A DNA stretch of 16,802 nucleotides from positions 1 through 16,802 of the forward strand of contig JANXXV010000727.1 in assembly GCA_025350445.1 (NCBI GenBank), read 5' to 3'. The notes beneath the pieces are model-generated. The model saw only the letters and a list, made by a program, of their open reading frames with translations. It had not been told where the DNA came from and made no database searches. Shown piece by piece: positions 16,163-16,802 of the stretch. This DNA comes from Bryobacteraceae bacterium. Its GTDB lineage: Bacteria; Acidobacteriota; Terriglobia; Bryobacterales; Bryobacteraceae. Positions within the stretch are counted from its first letter, which is position 1; the number at the start of each line of letters is the position of its first letter. A program made the position numbers and the translations under genes.

Positions 16163-16387
16163 TGGAAGCGCGGCTTATGGGATGAAGCCATCGTTCTGAC
16201 CAGCCCAAAGAAGCCTGACCGCCCGAAGCGCCGGCGACAGATTAAAGTCTGGCTGGAAGAAAGACAGCGGATGATCGTGTTCGTCACTAACCATCTCCAG
16301 TTGGCAGCCCGCACCCTTGCGGCAGTCTATCGGGACCTTTGGTATATCAAGCTCTTCTTCAAAGCGATTACTCGCAGATCCGAATGA
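16163..16387 (+). pseudogene. IS4-family transposase C-terminal fragment, dead
   Basis: The + frame reads AIVLTSPKK, then RQIKVWLEERQRMIVFVTNH and LAAVYRDLWYIKLFFKAI. This matches the IS4-family DDE block, in which 'RRI-Y-D-ET--VFLTNNF-L-A-TIA-LYR-RW-IELFFKWIK' is typical. Only about 70 residues remain, and no terminal repeats or 5' part are seen. In the YREK signature (Y-2-R-3-E-6-K) the Tyr (codon 16328-16330) is kept, but R has become L, the catalytic E has become K (AAG) and the last K has become T. It is therefore an inactive remnant. It lies directly in front of the TPR gene start on the opposite strand, within the likely promoter region of that operon. Recognition is by motif only. Confidence 0.75.
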
Positions 16388-16453
16388 AGACAAAGCGCAC
16401 TGCGCTGGAGGGTGTCATGGTGAGGGGTCAATTCCGAACGTAGTCACATAATT

Positions 16454-16552
16454 GGGTACAGGCTCCCATTCCAGAGTTACAACTAACAGTAATCTATTAA
16501 TCAGCTTGGCTCCCCATCGTGGACGCGTTTCGAACTCCGGTAGCCTGTCCCC
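16454..16552. repeat. Inverted pair of GGG-ACAGGCT-CC elements
   Basis: GGGTACAGGCTCCC (16454-16467) and, in reverse orientation, GGTAGCCTGTCCCC (16539-16552) share ACAGGCT with flanking G and C runs, about 70 bases apart. The layout is like a REP/BIME-type pair but rests on two copies only. Confidence 0.35.
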
Positions 16553-16654
16553 GCCGAAGGTTAGAGCGGTATTCGTTCAGATTCAAAGCTTTACGGTTGT
16601 GTCATCGTCCGGCCCAACTGTGGCAGCTGGTCAAAATGCCGGTCCCTAGTGTAG

Positions 16655-16675
16655 TGTCCAAGAAATAGCTGGACA
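16655..16675. repeat. Short inverted repeat TGTCCA/TGGACA
   Basis: TGTCCA (16655-16660) and TGGACA (16670-16675) are perfect inverted copies with a 9-base spacer. It could be a small hairpin, a binding site or an old insertion-sequence end. Confidence 0.3.
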
Positions 16676-16759
16676 GATCGAACACTGCGGTTCCGCGCAA
16701 AATCTGCGTTAACCGGCGTTGATCGGGAGCTAATACTAGGCGGCATAATTATTGGCCGC

Positions 16760-16789
16760 GGATGGACGCCGATAAACGCGGATTTTGGG
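16760..16789. repeat. 10-base periodic degenerate repeat
   Basis: Three consecutive 10-base units, GGATGGACGC, CGATAAACGC and GGATTTTGGG, share GAT at the same phase. The first two also share ACGC. Similar CGCGGAT-AACGC-GAT strings occur between genes in several soil-bacterial lineages; that recollection is from general knowledge, not a search. Confidence 0.35.
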
Positions 16790-16802
16790 GTGAACCCCTA
16801 CT

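Larger units (their letters stand above)
16388..16802. other. 415-base stretch without a gene at the right edge, with short repeats
   Basis: No frame longer than about 65 codons and no recognisable domain or RNA gene. It holds inverted copies of an ACAGGCT motif (16454-16552), a 6-base inverted repeat (16655-16675) and a 10-base periodic stretch (16760-16789). Together with the transposase remnant this looks like an old insertion-prone junction. Confidence 0.5.

Noticed and set aside
16129..16314. N-terminal extension of the TPR protein frame
   Set aside because: It is the antisense of the IS4 transposase fragment, and the extension adds only a basic sequence before the natural anchor.
1..16802. 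CRISPR array, tRNA, rRNA, exosortase or Wzx flippase genes
   Set aside because: I looked for regularly spaced repeats, tRNA T-arm signatures and the relevant membrane-protein motifs and found none.

Overview
The window looks like part of an exopolysaccharide or capsule locus from a Gram-negative soil bacterium. The most likely phylum is Acidobacteriota, possibly of the Solibacter/Bryobacter type. That placement is an inference from protein style: a Wza-like exporter, a WecA-type transferase with a long C-terminal extension, a TPR protein paired with an O-antigen ligase, and a TonB-C protein beside an M48-like protein. It also rests on the GC-rich coding DNA. No marker gene in the window fixes the taxonomy.

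Left block (1-8429, + strand): a tightly packed polysaccharide operon. It runs from the 3' end of an unidentified gene to a hexapeptide-repeat acetyltransferase, a family 2 glycosyltransferase, a SAM methyltransferase and a WbuB-like family 4 glycosyltransferase. These are joined by ATGA overlaps or very short gaps. An unusually long 355-base spacer follows, then a Wza-like export protein, a Wzc-like tyrosine autokinase/chain-length protein, and a WecA/MraY-type sugar-phosphate transferase that should start synthesis on undecaprenyl phosphate.

Middle (8430-9923): a 553-base stretch without a convincing gene that contains two stem-loops, then a small signal-peptide membrane protein (+). That protein converges, 11 bases apart, with a small exported OB-fold-like protein on the - strand.

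Right block (10025-16128, - strand), in transcription order: a membrane-anchored TPR protein with a carbohydrate-binding-like C-terminal domain, an O-antigen ligase/Wzy-type polymerase (GTGA overlap), a TonB-C protein, an exported M48-like protein whose zinc motif is altered (HExxH is DExxH), and a PHP-family CpsB/YwqE-like tyrosine phosphatase. The phosphatase is the natural partner of the Wzc-like kinase of the left block, so the two blocks probably serve one polysaccharide pathway of initiation, assembly, modification, polymerisation, export and phospho-control. No Wzx flippase is visible in the window.

Right edge (16163-16802): a dead IS4-family transposase fragment abuts the start of the - strand operon, followed by about 415 bases with short inverted and 10-base periodic repeats and no gene I can support.
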